The position numbers and the translations under genes are program-made. From assembly GCA_964036045.1 (NCBI GenBank), contig OZ038380.1:165051872-165115871 (forward strand): a stretch of 64,000 nucleotides of DNA, given 5' to 3'. The notes below the pieces were generated by a model. That model was not told the origin of the DNA and made no database searches. It saw nothing but the letters and a program-made list of their open reading frames with translations. Numbering within the stretch: position 1 is the first letter of the stretch; each line of letters starts with the position of its first letter. Positions 47,480-60,600 of this stretch are shown here, piece after piece. Source of the DNA: Eutreptiella sp. 'Long Island Sound 2002' (Eukaryota > Euglenozoa > Euglenophyceae > Eutreptiales > Eutreptiaceae).

Positions 47480-48720
47480 TGGATGTCCCCATTGATGTCC
47501 CCATTGATGTTCCCATTGATGTCCCAGTTGATGTCCCCATGGATGTCCCCATGGATGTCCCCATGGATGTCCCCATTGATGTCCCCATGGATGTCCCCAT
47601 TGATGTCCCCATGGATGTCCCCATGGATGTCCCCATGGATGTCCCCATTGATGTCCCCATGGATGTCCCCATGGATGTCCCCATTGATGTCCCCATGGAT
47701 GTCCCCATGGATGTCACCATTGATGTCCCCATGGATGTCCCCATGGATGTCCCCATGGATGTCCCCATTGATGTCCCCATGGATGTCCCCATGGATGTCC
47801 CCATGGATGTCCCCATGGATGTCCCCATGGATGTACCCATGGACGTCCCCATGGATGTCCCCATGGATGTCCCCATGGATGTCCCCATGGATGTCCCCAT
47901 GGATGTCCCCATTGATGTCCCCATGGATGTCCCCGTTGATGTCCCCATTGATGTCCCCATGGATGTCCCCATGGATGTCCCCATGGATGTCCCCATGGAT
48001 GTCCCCATGGATGTCCCCATGGATGTCCCCATTGATGTCCCCATGGATGTCCCCATGGATGTCCCCATGGATGTCCCCATGGATGTCCCCATTGATGTCC
48101 CCATGGATGTCCCCATGGATGTCCCCATGGATGTCCCCGTTGATGTCCCCATGGATGTCCCCATTGATGTCCCCATGGATGTCCCCATGGATGTCCCCAT
48201 GGATGTCCCCATGGATGTCCCCATGGATGTCCCCATGGATGTCCCCATGGATGTCCCCATGGATGTCCCAATGGATGTCCCCATGGATGTCCCCATGGGG
48301 GTCCCCATGGATGTCCCCATGGATGTCCCCATGGATGTCCCCATGGAAGTCCCCATGGATGTCCCCATTGATGTCCCCATGGATGTCCCCATGGATGTCC
48401 CCATGGATGTCCCCATGGATGTCTCCATGGATGTCCCCATTGATGTCCCCATTGATGTCCCCATGGATGTCCCCATGGATGTCCCCATGGATGTCCCCAT
48501 GGATGTCCCCATTGATGTCCCCATGGATGTCCCCATTGATGTCCCCATTGATGTCCCCATGGATGTCCCCATGGATGTCCCCATTGATGTCCCCATTGAT
48601 GTCCCCATTGATGTCCCCATGGATGTCCCCATGGATGTCCCCATTGATGTTCCCATTGATGTCCCAGTTGATGTCCCCATGGATGTCACCATGGATGTCT
48701 CCATGGATGTCCCCATTGAT
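47480..48720. repeat. 1,140-bp higher-order echo in the 12-bp array
   Basis: The rare sequence GATGTTCCCATTGATGTCCC followed by AGTTGATG occurs near 47,508-47,535 and again exactly 1,140 bp (95 units) later near 48,648-48,675, with similar G/T unit order around it. Confidence 0.65.
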
Positions 48721-51119
48721 GTCCCCATGGATGTCCCCATTGATGTCCCCATGGATGTCCCCATGGATGTCCCCATGGATGTCCCCATTGATGTCCCCAT
48801 GGATGTCCCCATGGATGTCCCCATGGATGTCCCCATGGATGTCCCCATGGATGTCCCCATTGATGTCCCCATGGATGTCCCCATGGATGTCCCCATGGAT
48901 GTCCCCATGGATGTCCCCATGGATGTCCCCATTGATGTCCCCATGGATGTCCCCATGGATGTCCCCATGGATGTCCCCATGGATGTCCCCATGGATTTCC
49001 CCATGGATGTCCCCATGGATGTCCCCATGGATGTCCCCATGGGGGTCCCCATGGATGTCCCCATGGATGTCCCCATGGATGTCCCCATGGATGTCCCCAT
49101 GGATGTCCCCATTGATGTCCCCATGGATGTCCCCATGGATGTCCCCATTGATGTCCCCATTGATGTCCCCATGGATGTCCCCATGGATGTCCCCATGGAT
49201 GTCCCCATGGATGTCCCCATTGATGTCCCCATGGATGTCCCCATTGATGTCCCCATTGATGTCCCCATTGATGTCCCCATGGATGTCCCCATTGATGTCC
49301 CCGTGGATGTCCCCATGGATGTCCCCATGGATGTCCCCATTGATGTCCCCATTGATGTCCCCATTGATGTCCCCATGGATGTCCCCATGGATGTCCCCAT
49401 TGATGTCCCCATTGATGTCCCCATGGATGTCCCCATGGATGTCCCCATGGATGTCCCCATGGATGTCCCCATGGATGTCCCCATTGATGTCCCCATGGAT
49501 GTCCCCATTGATGTCCCCATTGATGTCCCCATTGATGTCCCCATTGATGTCCCCATGGATGTCCCCATGGATGTCCCCATGGATGTCCCCATGGATGTCC
49601 CCATGGATGCCCCCATGGATGTCCCCATTGATGTCCCCATGGATGTCCCCATGGATGTCCCCATGGATGTCCCCATGGATGTCCCCATGGATGTCCCCAT
49701 TGATGTCCCCATGGATGTCCCCATTGATGTCCCCATGGATGTCCCCATTGATGTCCCCATTGATGTCCCCATGGATGTCCCCATGGATGTCCCCATGGAT
49801 GTCCCCATGGATGTCCCCATGGATGTCCCCATGGATGTCCCCATGGATGTCCCCATGGATGCCCCCATGGATGTCCCCATTGATGTCCCCATTGATGTCC
49901 CCATGGATGTCCTCATGGATGTCCCCATGGATGTCCCCATGGATGTCCCCATTGATGTCCCCATTGATGTCCCCATGGATGTCCCCATTGATGTCCCCAT
50001 GGATGTCCCCATTGATGTCCCCATGGATGTCCCCATTGATGTCCCCATGGATGTCCCCATGGATGTCCCCATTGATGTCCCCATGGATGTCCCCATGGAT
50101 GTCCCCATGGATGTCCCCATGGATGTCCCGATGGATGTCCCCATGGATGTCCCCATGGATGTCCCCATGGATGTCCCCATTGATGTCCCCATGGATGTCC
50201 CCATGGATGTCCCCATGGATGTCCTCATGGATGTCCCCATGGATGTCCCGATGGATGTCCCCATGGATGTCCCCATGGATGTCCCTATGGATGTCCCCAT
50301 GGATGTCCCCATTGATGTCCCCATGGATGGCCCCATGGACGTCCCCATGGATGTCCCCATGGATGTCCCCATGGATGTCCCCATGGATGTCCCCATGGAT
50401 GTCCCCATTGATGTCCCCATGGATGTCCCCATTGATGTCCCCATTGATGTCCCCATTGATGTCCCCATTGATGTCCCCATTGATGTCCCCATTGATGTCC
50501 CCATTGATGTCCCCATTGATGTCCCCATGGATGTCCCCATGGATGTCCCCATTGATGTCCCCATTGATGTCCCCATGGATGTCCCCATGGAAGTCCCCAT
50601 GGATGTCCCCATGGATGTCCCCATTGATGTCCCCATGGATGTCCCCATGGATGTCCCCATTGATGTCCCCATGGATGTCCCCATTGATGTCCCCATTGAT
50701 GTCCCCATGGATGTCCCCATTGATGTCCCCATTGATGTCCCCATGGATGTCCCCATGGATGTCCCCATGGATGTCCCCATTGATGTCCCCATGGATGTCC
50801 CCATGGATGTCCCCATGGATGTCCCCATGGATGTCCCCATGGATGTCCCCATGGATGTCCCCATGGATGTCCCCATGGAAGTCCCCATGGATGTCCCCAT
50901 GGATGTCCCCATGGATGTCCCCATTGATGTCCCCATGGATGTCCCCATTGATGTCCCCATTGATGTCCCCATGGATGTCCCCATGGATGTCCCCATTGAT
51001 GTCCCCATTGATGTCCCCATTGATGTCCCCATGGATGTCCCCATTGATGTCCCCATGTATGTCCCCATGGATGTCCCCATTGATGTCCCCATGGATGTCC
51101 CCATGGATGTCCCCATGGA

Positions 51120-52420
51120 TGTCCCCATGGATGTCCCCATGGATGTCCCCATGGATGTCCCCATTGCTGTCCCCATGGATGTCCCCATGGATGTCCCCAT
51201 TGATGTCCCCATTGATGTCCTCATTGATGTCCCCATTGATGTCCCCATGGATGTCCCCATGGATGTCCCCATGGATGTCCCCATGGATGTCCCCATGGAT
51301 GTCCCCATGGATGTCCCCATGGATGTCCCCATTGATGTCCCCATGGATGTCCCCATGGATGTCCCCATTGATGTCCCCATGGATGTCCCCATTGCTGTCC
51401 CCATGGATGTCCCCATGGATGTCCCGATGGATGTCCCCATGGATGTCCCCATGGATGTCCCTATGGATGTCCCCATTGATGTCCCCATTGATGTCCCCAT
51501 GGATGGCCCCATGGACGTCCCCATGGATGTCCCCATGGATGTCCCCATGGATGTCCCCATGGATGTCCCCATGGATGTCCCCATGGATGTCCCCATGGAT
51601 GTCCCCATTGATGTCCCCATTGATGTCCCCATGGATGTCCCCATGGGTGTCCCCATGGATGTCCCCATGGATGTCCCCATGGATGTCCCCATGGATGTCC
51701 CCATGGATGTCCCCATGGATGTCCCCATTGCTGTCCCCATGGATGTCCCCATGGATGTCCCCATTGATGTCCCCATTGATGTCCTCATTGATGTCCCCAT
51801 TGATGTCCCCATGGATGTCCCCATGGATGTCCCCATGGATGTCCCCATTGATGTCCCCATGGATGTCCCCATTGCTGTCCCCATGGATGTCCCCATGGAT
51901 GTCCCCATGGATGTCCCCATGGATGTCCCCATGGATGTCCCCATGGATGTCCCCATGGAAGTCCCCATGGATGTCCCCATGGATGTCCCCATGGATGTCC
52001 CCATTGATGTCCCCATGGATGTCCCCATTGATGTCCCCATTGATGTCCCCATGGATGTCCCCATGGATGTCCCCATGGATGTCCCCATGGATGTCCCCAT
52101 GGATGTCCCCATGGATGTCCCCATTGCTGTCCCCATGGATGTCCCCATGGATGTCCCCATTGATGTCCCCATTGATGTCCTCATTGATGTCCCCATTGAT
52201 GTCCCCATGGATGTCCCCATGGATGTCCCCATGGATGTCCCCATGGATGTCCCCATGGATGTCCCCATCCATGGATGTCCCCATGGATGTCCCCATGGAT
52301 GTCCCCATGGATGTCCCCATGGATGTCCCCATGGATGTCCCCATTGCTGTCCCCATGGATGTCCCCATTGATGTCCCCATGGATGTCCCCATTGATGTCC
52401 TCATTGATGTCCCCATGGAT
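51120..52420. repeat. Local duplications marked by ATTGCTG and CCTCATTG variants
   Basis: The ordered pair ATTGCTGTCCCC then, about five units later, GTCCTCATTGATG occurs at 51,163, 51,727 and 52,123 (spacings 564 and 396 bp, multiples of 12). A shortened version follows at 52,343, after the 4-bp register shift. Confidence 0.8.
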
Positions 52421-54599
52421 GTCCCCATTGATGTCCTCATTGATGTCCCCATGGATGTCCCCATGGATGTCCCCATGGATGTCCCCATGGATGTCCCCAT
52501 GGATGTCCCCATGGATGTCCCCATGGATGTCCCCATTGATGTCCCCATGGATGTCCCCATGGATGTCCCCATGGATGTCCCCATGGATATCCCCATGGAT
52601 GTCCCCATGGATGTCCCCATGGATGACCCCATTGATGTCCCCATGGATGTCCCCATGGATGTCCCCATGGATGTCCCCATTGATGTCCCCATTGATGTCC
52701 CCATGGATGTCCCCATGGATGTCCCCATGGATGTCCCCATGGATGTCCCCATGGATGTCCCCATGGATGTCCCCATGGATGTCCCCATGGATGTCCCCAT
52801 TGATGTCCCCATTGATGTCCCCATTGATGTCCCCATTGATGTCCCCATGGATGTCCCCATGGATGTCCCCATTGATGTCCCCATGGATGTCCCCATGGAT
52901 GTCCCCATGGATGTCCCCATGGATGTCCCCATTGATGTCCCCATTGATGTCCCCATTGATGTCCCCATGGATGTCCCCATGGATGTCCCCATGGATGTCC
53001 CCATGGATGTCCCCATGGATGTCCCCATGGATGTCCCCATGGATGTCCCCATTGATGTCCCCATTGATGTCCCCATGGATGTCCCCATGGATGTCCCCAT
53101 GGATGTCCCCATTGATGTCCCCATTGATGTCCCCATGGATGTCCCCATGGATGTCCCCATTGATGTCCCCATTGATGTCCCCATGGATGTCCCCATGGAT
53201 GTCCCCATTGATGTCCCCATGGATGTCCCCATGGATGTCCCCATGGATGTCCCCATGGATGTCCCCATTGATGTCCCCATTGATGTCCCCATTGATGTCC
53301 CCATGGATGTCCCCATGGATGTCCCCATGGATGTCCCCATGGATGTCCCCATGGATGTCCCCATGGATGTCCCCATGGATGTCCCCATTGATGTCCCCAT
53401 TGATGTCCCCATGGATGTCCCCATGGATGTCCCCATGGATGTCCCCATTGATGTCCCCATTGATGTCCCCATGGATGTCCCCATGGATGTCCCCATTGAT
53501 GTCCCCATTGATGTCCCCATGGATGTCCCCATGGATGTCCCCATTGATGTCCCCATGGATGTCCCCATGGATGTCCCCATTAATGTCCCCATGGATGTCC
53601 CCATTGATGTCCCCATGGATGTCCCCATTGATGTCCCCATGGATGTCCCCACGGATGTCCCCACGGATGTCCCCATGGATGTCCCCATGGATGTCCCCAT
53701 TGATGTCCCCATGGATGTCCCCATGGATGTCCCCACGGATGTCCCCATGGATGTCCCCATGGATGTCCCCATGGATGTCCCCATTGATGTCCCCATGGAT
53801 GTCCCCATGGATGTCCCCATGGATGTCCCCATTGATGTCCCCATTGATGTCCCCATGGGTGTCCCCATGGATGTCCCCATGGATGTCCCCATGGATATCC
53901 CCATGGATGTCCCCATTGATGTCCCCATGGATGTCCCCATGGATGTCCCCATTGATGTCCCCATGGATGTCCCCATTGATGTCCCCATTGATGTCCCCAT
54001 TGATGTCCCCATGGATGTCCCCATGGATGTCCCCATGGATGTCCCCATGGATGTCCCCATGGATGTCCCCATGGATGTCCCCATGGATGTCCCCATTGAT
54101 GTCCCCATGGATGTCCCCATTGATGTCCCCATGGATGTCCCCATGGATGTCCCCATGGATGTCCCCATGGATGTCCCCATGGATGTCCCCATTGATGTCC
54201 CCATGGATGTCCCCATTGATGTCCCCATGGATGTCCCCATGGATGTCCCCATTGATGTCCCCATGGATGTCCCCATGGATGTCCCCATGGATGTCCCCAT
54301 TGATGTCCCCATGGATGTCCCCATTGATGTCCCCATTGATGTCCCCATTGATGTCCCCATGGATGTCCCCATGGATGTCCCCATTGATGTCCCCATGGAT
54401 GTCCCCATGGATGTCCCCATGGATGTCCCCATGGATGTCCCCATGGATGTCCCCATGGATGTCCCCATGGATGTCCCCATGGATGTCCCCATGGATGTCC
54501 CCATTGATGTCCCCATTGATGTCCCCATGGATGTCCCCATTGATGTCCCCATGGATGTCCCCATTGATGTCCCCATGGATGTCCCCATTGATGTCCCCA

Positions 54600-57500
54600 T
54601 TGATGTCCCCATTGTTGTCCCCATGGATGTCCCCATGGATGTCCCCATGGATGGCCCCATAGATGTCCCCGTTGATGTCCCCATTGATGTCCCCATTGAT
54701 GTCCTCATGGATGTCCCCATGGATGTCCCCATGGATGTCCCCATTGATGTCCCCATTGATGTCCCCATTGATGTCCCCATGGATGTCCCCATGGATGTCC
54801 CCATGGATGTCCCCATTGATGTCCCCATTGATGTCCCCATTGATGTCCCCATGGATGTCCCCATGGATGTCCCCATGGATGTCCCGATTGATGTCCCCAT
54901 GGATGTCCCCATTGATGTCCCCATGGATGTCCCCATTGATGTCCCCATTGATGTCCCCATGGATGTCCCCATTGATGTCCCCATTGATGTCCCCATTGAT
55001 GTCCCCATTGATGTCCCCATGGATGTCCCCATTGATGTCCCCATGGATGTCCCCATGGATGTCCCCATGGATGTCCCCATGGATGTCCCCATGGATGTCC
55101 CCATGGATGTCCCCATGGATGTCCCGATGGATGTCCCCATGGATGTCCCCATTGATGTCCCCATTGATGTCCCCATGGATGTCCCCATTGATGTCCCCAT
55201 GGATGTCCCCATGGATGTCCCCATGGATGTCCCCATGGATGTCCCCATGGATGTCCCCATTGATGTCCCCATGGATGTCCCCATGGATGTCCCCATGGAT
55301 GTCCCCATGGATGTCCCCATGGATGTCCCCATGGATGTCCCCATGGATGTCCCCATGGATGTCCCCATGGATGTCCCCATGGATGTCCCCATGGATGTCC
55401 CCATTGATGTCCCCATGGATGTCCCCATGGATGTCCCCATGGATGTCCCCATGGATGTCCCCATGGATGTCCCCATTGATGTCCCCATTGGTGTCCCCAT
55501 GGATGTCCCCATGGATGTCCCCATTGATGTCCCCATGGATGTCCCCATGGATGTCCCCATTGATGTCCCCATTGATGTCCCCATTGATGTCCCCATGGAT
55601 GTCCCCATTGATGTCCCCATTGATGTCCCCATGGATGTCCCCATTGATGTCCCCATGGATGTCCCCATTGATGTCCCCATGGATGTCCCCATTGATGTCC
55701 CCATTGATGGCCCCATGGATGTCCCCATGGATGTCCCCATGGATGTCCCCATGGATGTCCCCATTGATGTCCCCATGGATGTCCCCATTGATGTCCCCAT
55801 GGATGTCCCCATTGATGTCCCCATGGATGTCCCCATGGATGTCCCCATTGATGGCCCCATGGATGTCCCCATTGATGTCCCCATGGATGTCCCCATGGAT
55901 GTCCCCATGGATGTCCCCATTGATGTCCCCATGGATGTCCCCATTGATGTCCCCATGGATGTCCCCATGGATGTCCCCATGGATGTCCCCATGGATGTCC
56001 CCATGGATGTCCCCATGGATGTCCCCATGGATGTCCCCATTGATGTCCCCATTGATGTCCCCATTGATGTCCCCATTGATGTCCCCATGGATGTCCCCAT
56101 TGATGTCCCCATGGATGTCCCCATGGATGTCCCCATGGATGTCCCCATGGATGTCCCCATGGATGTCCCCATGGATGTCCCCATGGATGTCCCCATGGAT
56201 GTCCCCATGGATGTCCCCATGGATGTCCCCATGGATGTCCCCATGGATATCCCCATGGATGTCCCCATTGATGTCCCCATTGATGTCCCCATGGATGTCC
56301 CCATTGATGTCCCCATGGATGTCCCCATTGATGTCCCCATGGATGTCCCCATTGATGTCCCCATGGATGTCCCCATTGATGTTCCCATGGATGTCCCCAT
56401 GGATGTCCCCATTGATGTCCCCATTGATGTCCCCATGGATGTCCCCATGGATGTCCCCATTGATGTCCCCATGGATGTCCCCATGGATGTCCCCATGGAT
56501 GTCCCCATTGATGTCCCCATGGATGTCCCCATGGATGTCCCCATGGATGAACCCATGGATGCCCCCATGGATGTCCCCATTGATGTCCCCATGGATGTCC
56601 CCATTGATGTCCCCATTGATGTCCCCATGGATGTCCCCATTGATGTCCCCATGGATGTCCCCATGGATGTCCCCATGGATGTCCCCATGGATGTCCCGAT
56701 TGATGTCCCCATTGATGTCCCCATGGATGTCCCCATGGATGTCCCCATGGATGTCCCCATTGATGTCCCCATGGATGTCCCCATTGATGTCCCCATGGAT
56801 GTCCCCATGGATGTCCCCATTGATGTCCCCATGGATGTCCCCATGGATGTCCCCATTGATGTCCCCATTGATGTCCCCATTGATGTCCCCATGGATGTCC
56901 CCATGGATGTCCCCATGGATGTCCCCATGGATGTCCCCATGGATGTCCCCATTGATGTCCCCATGGATGTCCCCATGGATGTCCCCATTGATGTCCCCAT
57001 TGATGTCCCCATTGATGTCCCCATGGATGTCCCCATTGATGTCCCCATGGATGTCCCCATGGATGTCCCCATTGATGTCCCCATGGATGTCCCCATGGAT
57101 GTCCCCATGGATGTCCCCATGGATGTCCCCATTGATGTCCCCATGGATGTCCCCATGGATGTCCCCATGGATGTCCCCATGGATGTCCCCATGGATGTCC
57201 CCATGGATGTCCCCATGGATGTCCCCATTGATGTCCCCATGGATGTCCCCATTGATGTCCCCATTGATGTCCCCATGGATGTCCCCATTGATGTCCCCAT
57301 GGATGTCCCCATGGATGTCCCCATTGATGTCCCCATTGATGTCCCCATTGATGTCCCCATTGATGTCCCCATTGATGTCCCCATGGATGTCCCCATGGAT
57401 GTCCCCATTGATGTCCCCATGGATGTCCCCATGGATGTCCCCATGGATGTCCCCATGGATGTCCCCATGGATGTCCCCATGGATGTCCCCATGGATGTCC

Positions 57501-58820
57501 CCATGGATGTCCCCATGGATGTCCCCATTGATGTCCCCATTGATGTCCCCATGGATGTCCCCATTGATGTCCCCATGGATGTCCCCATTGATGTCCCCAT
57601 GGATGTCCCCATTGATGTCCCCATTGATGTCCCCATTGTTGTCCCCATGGATGTCCCCATGGATGTCCCCATGGATGGCCCCATAGATGTCCCCATGGAT
57701 GTCCCCATTGATGTCCCCATTGATGTCCCCATGGATGTCCCCATGGATGTCCCCATGGATGTCCCCATTGATGTCCCCATTGATGTCCCCATTGATGTCC
57801 CCATGGATGTCCCCATGGATGTCCCCATGGATGTCCCCATGGATGTCCCCATGGATGTCCCCATTGATGTCCCCATTGATGTCCCCATGGATGTCCCCAT
57901 GGATGTCCCCATGGATGTCCCCATGGATGTCCCGATTGATGTCCCCATGGATGTCCCCATTGATGTCCCCATGGATGTCCCCATTGATGTCCCCATTGAT
58001 GTCCCCATGGATGTCCCCATTGATGTCCCCATTGATGTCCCCATTGATGTCCCCATTGATGTCCCCATGGATGTCCCCATTGATGTCCCCATGGATGTCC
58101 CCATGGATGTCCCCATGGATGTCCCCATGGATGTCCCCATGGATGTCCCCATGGATGTCCCCATGGATGTCCCGATGGATGTCCCCATGGATGTCCCCAT
58201 TGATGTCCCCATTGATGTCCCCATGGATGTCCCCATTGATGTCCCCATGGATGTCCCCATGGATGTCCCCATGGATGTCCCCATGGATGTCCCCATGGAT
58301 GTCCCCATTGATGTCCCCATGGATGTTCCCATGGATGTCCCCATGGATGTCCCCATTGATGTCCCCATGGATGTCCCCATGGATGTCCCCATGGATGTCC
58401 CCATGGATGTCCCCATGGATGTCCCCATGGATGTCCCCATGGATGTCCCCATGGATGTCCCCATGGATGTCCCCATGGATGTCCCCATGGATGTCCCCAT
58501 GGATGTCCCCATTGATGTCCCCATGGATGTCCCCATGGATGTCCCCATGGATGTCCCCATGGATGTCCCCATGGATGTCCCCATTGATGTCCCCATTGAT
58601 GTCCCCATGGATGTCCCCATGGATGTCCCCATTGATGTTGCCATGGATGTCCCCATGGATGTCCCCATTGATGTCCCCATTGATGTCCCCATTGATGTCC
58701 CCATGGATGTCCCCATTGATGTCCCCATTGATGTCCCCATGGATGTCCCCATTGATGTCCCCATGGATGTCCCCATTGATGTCCCCATGGATGTCCCCAT
58801 TGATGTCCCCATTGATGGCC
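54600..58820. repeat. Large duplication, about 3.0 kb offset, in the 12-bp array
   Basis: ATTGTTGTCCCC followed by GATGGCCCCATAGATG occurs at about 54,611-54,665 and 57,635-57,690 (offset 3,024 bp). Later markers sit at offsets 3,048 (CCCGATGG) and 3,108 (ATTGATGGCCCC), so the copies have since gained or lost whole units. The same ATTGTTG...GGCCCCATAG signature appears again near 63,630-63,680. Confidence 0.75.
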
Positions 58821-60600
58821 CCATGGATGTCCCCATGGATGTCCCCATGGATGTCCCCATGGATGTCCCCATTGATGTCCCCATGGATGTCCCCATTGAT
58901 GTCCCCATGGATGTCCCCATTGATGTCCCCATGGATGTCCCCATGGATGTCCCCATTGATGGCCCCATGGATGTCCCCATTGATGTCCCCATGGATGTCC
59001 CCATGGATGTCCCCATGGATGTCCCCATTGATGTCCCCATGGATGTCCCCATTGATGTCCCCATGGATGTCCCGATGGATGTCCCCATGGATGTCCCCAT
59101 TGATGTCCCCATTGATGTCCCCATTGATGTCCCCATTGATGTCCCCATGGATGTCCCCATGGATGTCCCCATTGATGTCCCCATGGATGTCCCCATGGAT
59201 GTCCCCATGGATGTCCCCATGGATGTCCGCATGGATGTCCCCATGGATGTCCCCATGGATGTCCCCGTGGATGTCCCCATGGATGTCCCCATAGATATCC
59301 CCATGGATGTCCCCATTGATGTCCCCATTGATGTCCCCATGGATGTCCCCATTGATGTCCCCATGGATGTCCCCATTGATGTCCCCATGGATGTCCCCAT
59401 GGATGTCCCCATTGATGTCCCCATGGATGTCCCCATGGATGTCCCCATTGATGTCCCCATGGATGTTCCCATGGATGTCCCCATGGATGTCCCCATTGAT
59501 GTCCCCATGGATGTCCCCATGGATGTCCCCATGGATGTCCCCATGGATGTCCCCATGGATGTCCCCATGGATGTCCCCATGGATGTCCCCATGGATGTCC
59601 CCATGGATGTCCCCATGGATGTCCCCATGGATGTCCCCATGGATGTCCCCATTGATGTCCCCATGGATGTCCCCATGGATGTCCCCATGGATGTCCCCAT
59701 GGATGTCCCCATGGATGTCCCCATTGATGTCCCCATTGATGTCCCCATGGATGTCCCCATGGATGTCCCCATTGATGTTGCCATGGATGTCCCCATGGAT
59801 GTCCCCATTGATGTCCCCATTGATGTCCCCATTGATGTCCCCATGGATGTCCCCATTGATGTCCCCATTGATGTCCCCATGGATGTCCCCATTGATGTCC
59901 CCATGGATGTCCCCATTGATGTCCCCATGGATGTCCCCATTGATGTCCCCATTGATGGCCCCATGGATGTCCCCATGGATGTCCCCATGGATGTCCCCAT
60001 GGATGTCCCCATTGATGTCCCCATGGATGTCCCCATTGATGTCCCCATGGATGTCCCCATTGATGTCCCCATGGATGTCCCCATGGATGTCCCCATTGAT
60101 GGCCCCATGGATGTCCCCATTGATGTCCCCATGGATGTCCCCATGGATGTCCCCATGGATGTCCCCATTGATGTCCCCATGGATGTCCCCATTGATGTCC
60201 CCATGGATGTCCCCATGGATGTCCCCATGGATGTCCCCATTGATGTCCCCATTGATGTCCCCATTGATGTCCCCATTGATGTCCCCATGGATGTCCCCAT
60301 GGATGTCCCCATTGATGTCCCCATGGATGTCCCCATGGATGTCCCCATGGATGTCCCCATGGATGTCCGCATGGATGTCCCCATGGATGTCCCCATGGAT
60401 GTCCCCGTGGATGTCCCCATGGATGTCCCCATAGATATCCCCATGGATGTCCCCATTGATGTCCCCATTGATGTCCCCATGGATGTCCCCATTGATGTCC
60501 CCATGGATGTCCCCATTGATGTCCCCATGGATGTCCCCATTGATGTCCCCATGGATGTCCCCATTGATGTTCCCATGGATGTCCCCATGGATGTCCCCAT
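58321..60600. repeat. Tandem 1,140-bp (95-unit) duplication in the 12-bp array
   Basis: Rare variants recur in identical order at a 1,140-bp offset: GATGTTCCCATGG (58,323 and 59,463), GATGTTGCCATGG (58,635 and 59,775), ATTGATGGCCCC (58,811 and 59,951), GTCCGCATGG (59,226 and 60,366), and ATAGATATCCCC (59,291 and 60,431). The two blocks look almost identical. Confidence 0.9.
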
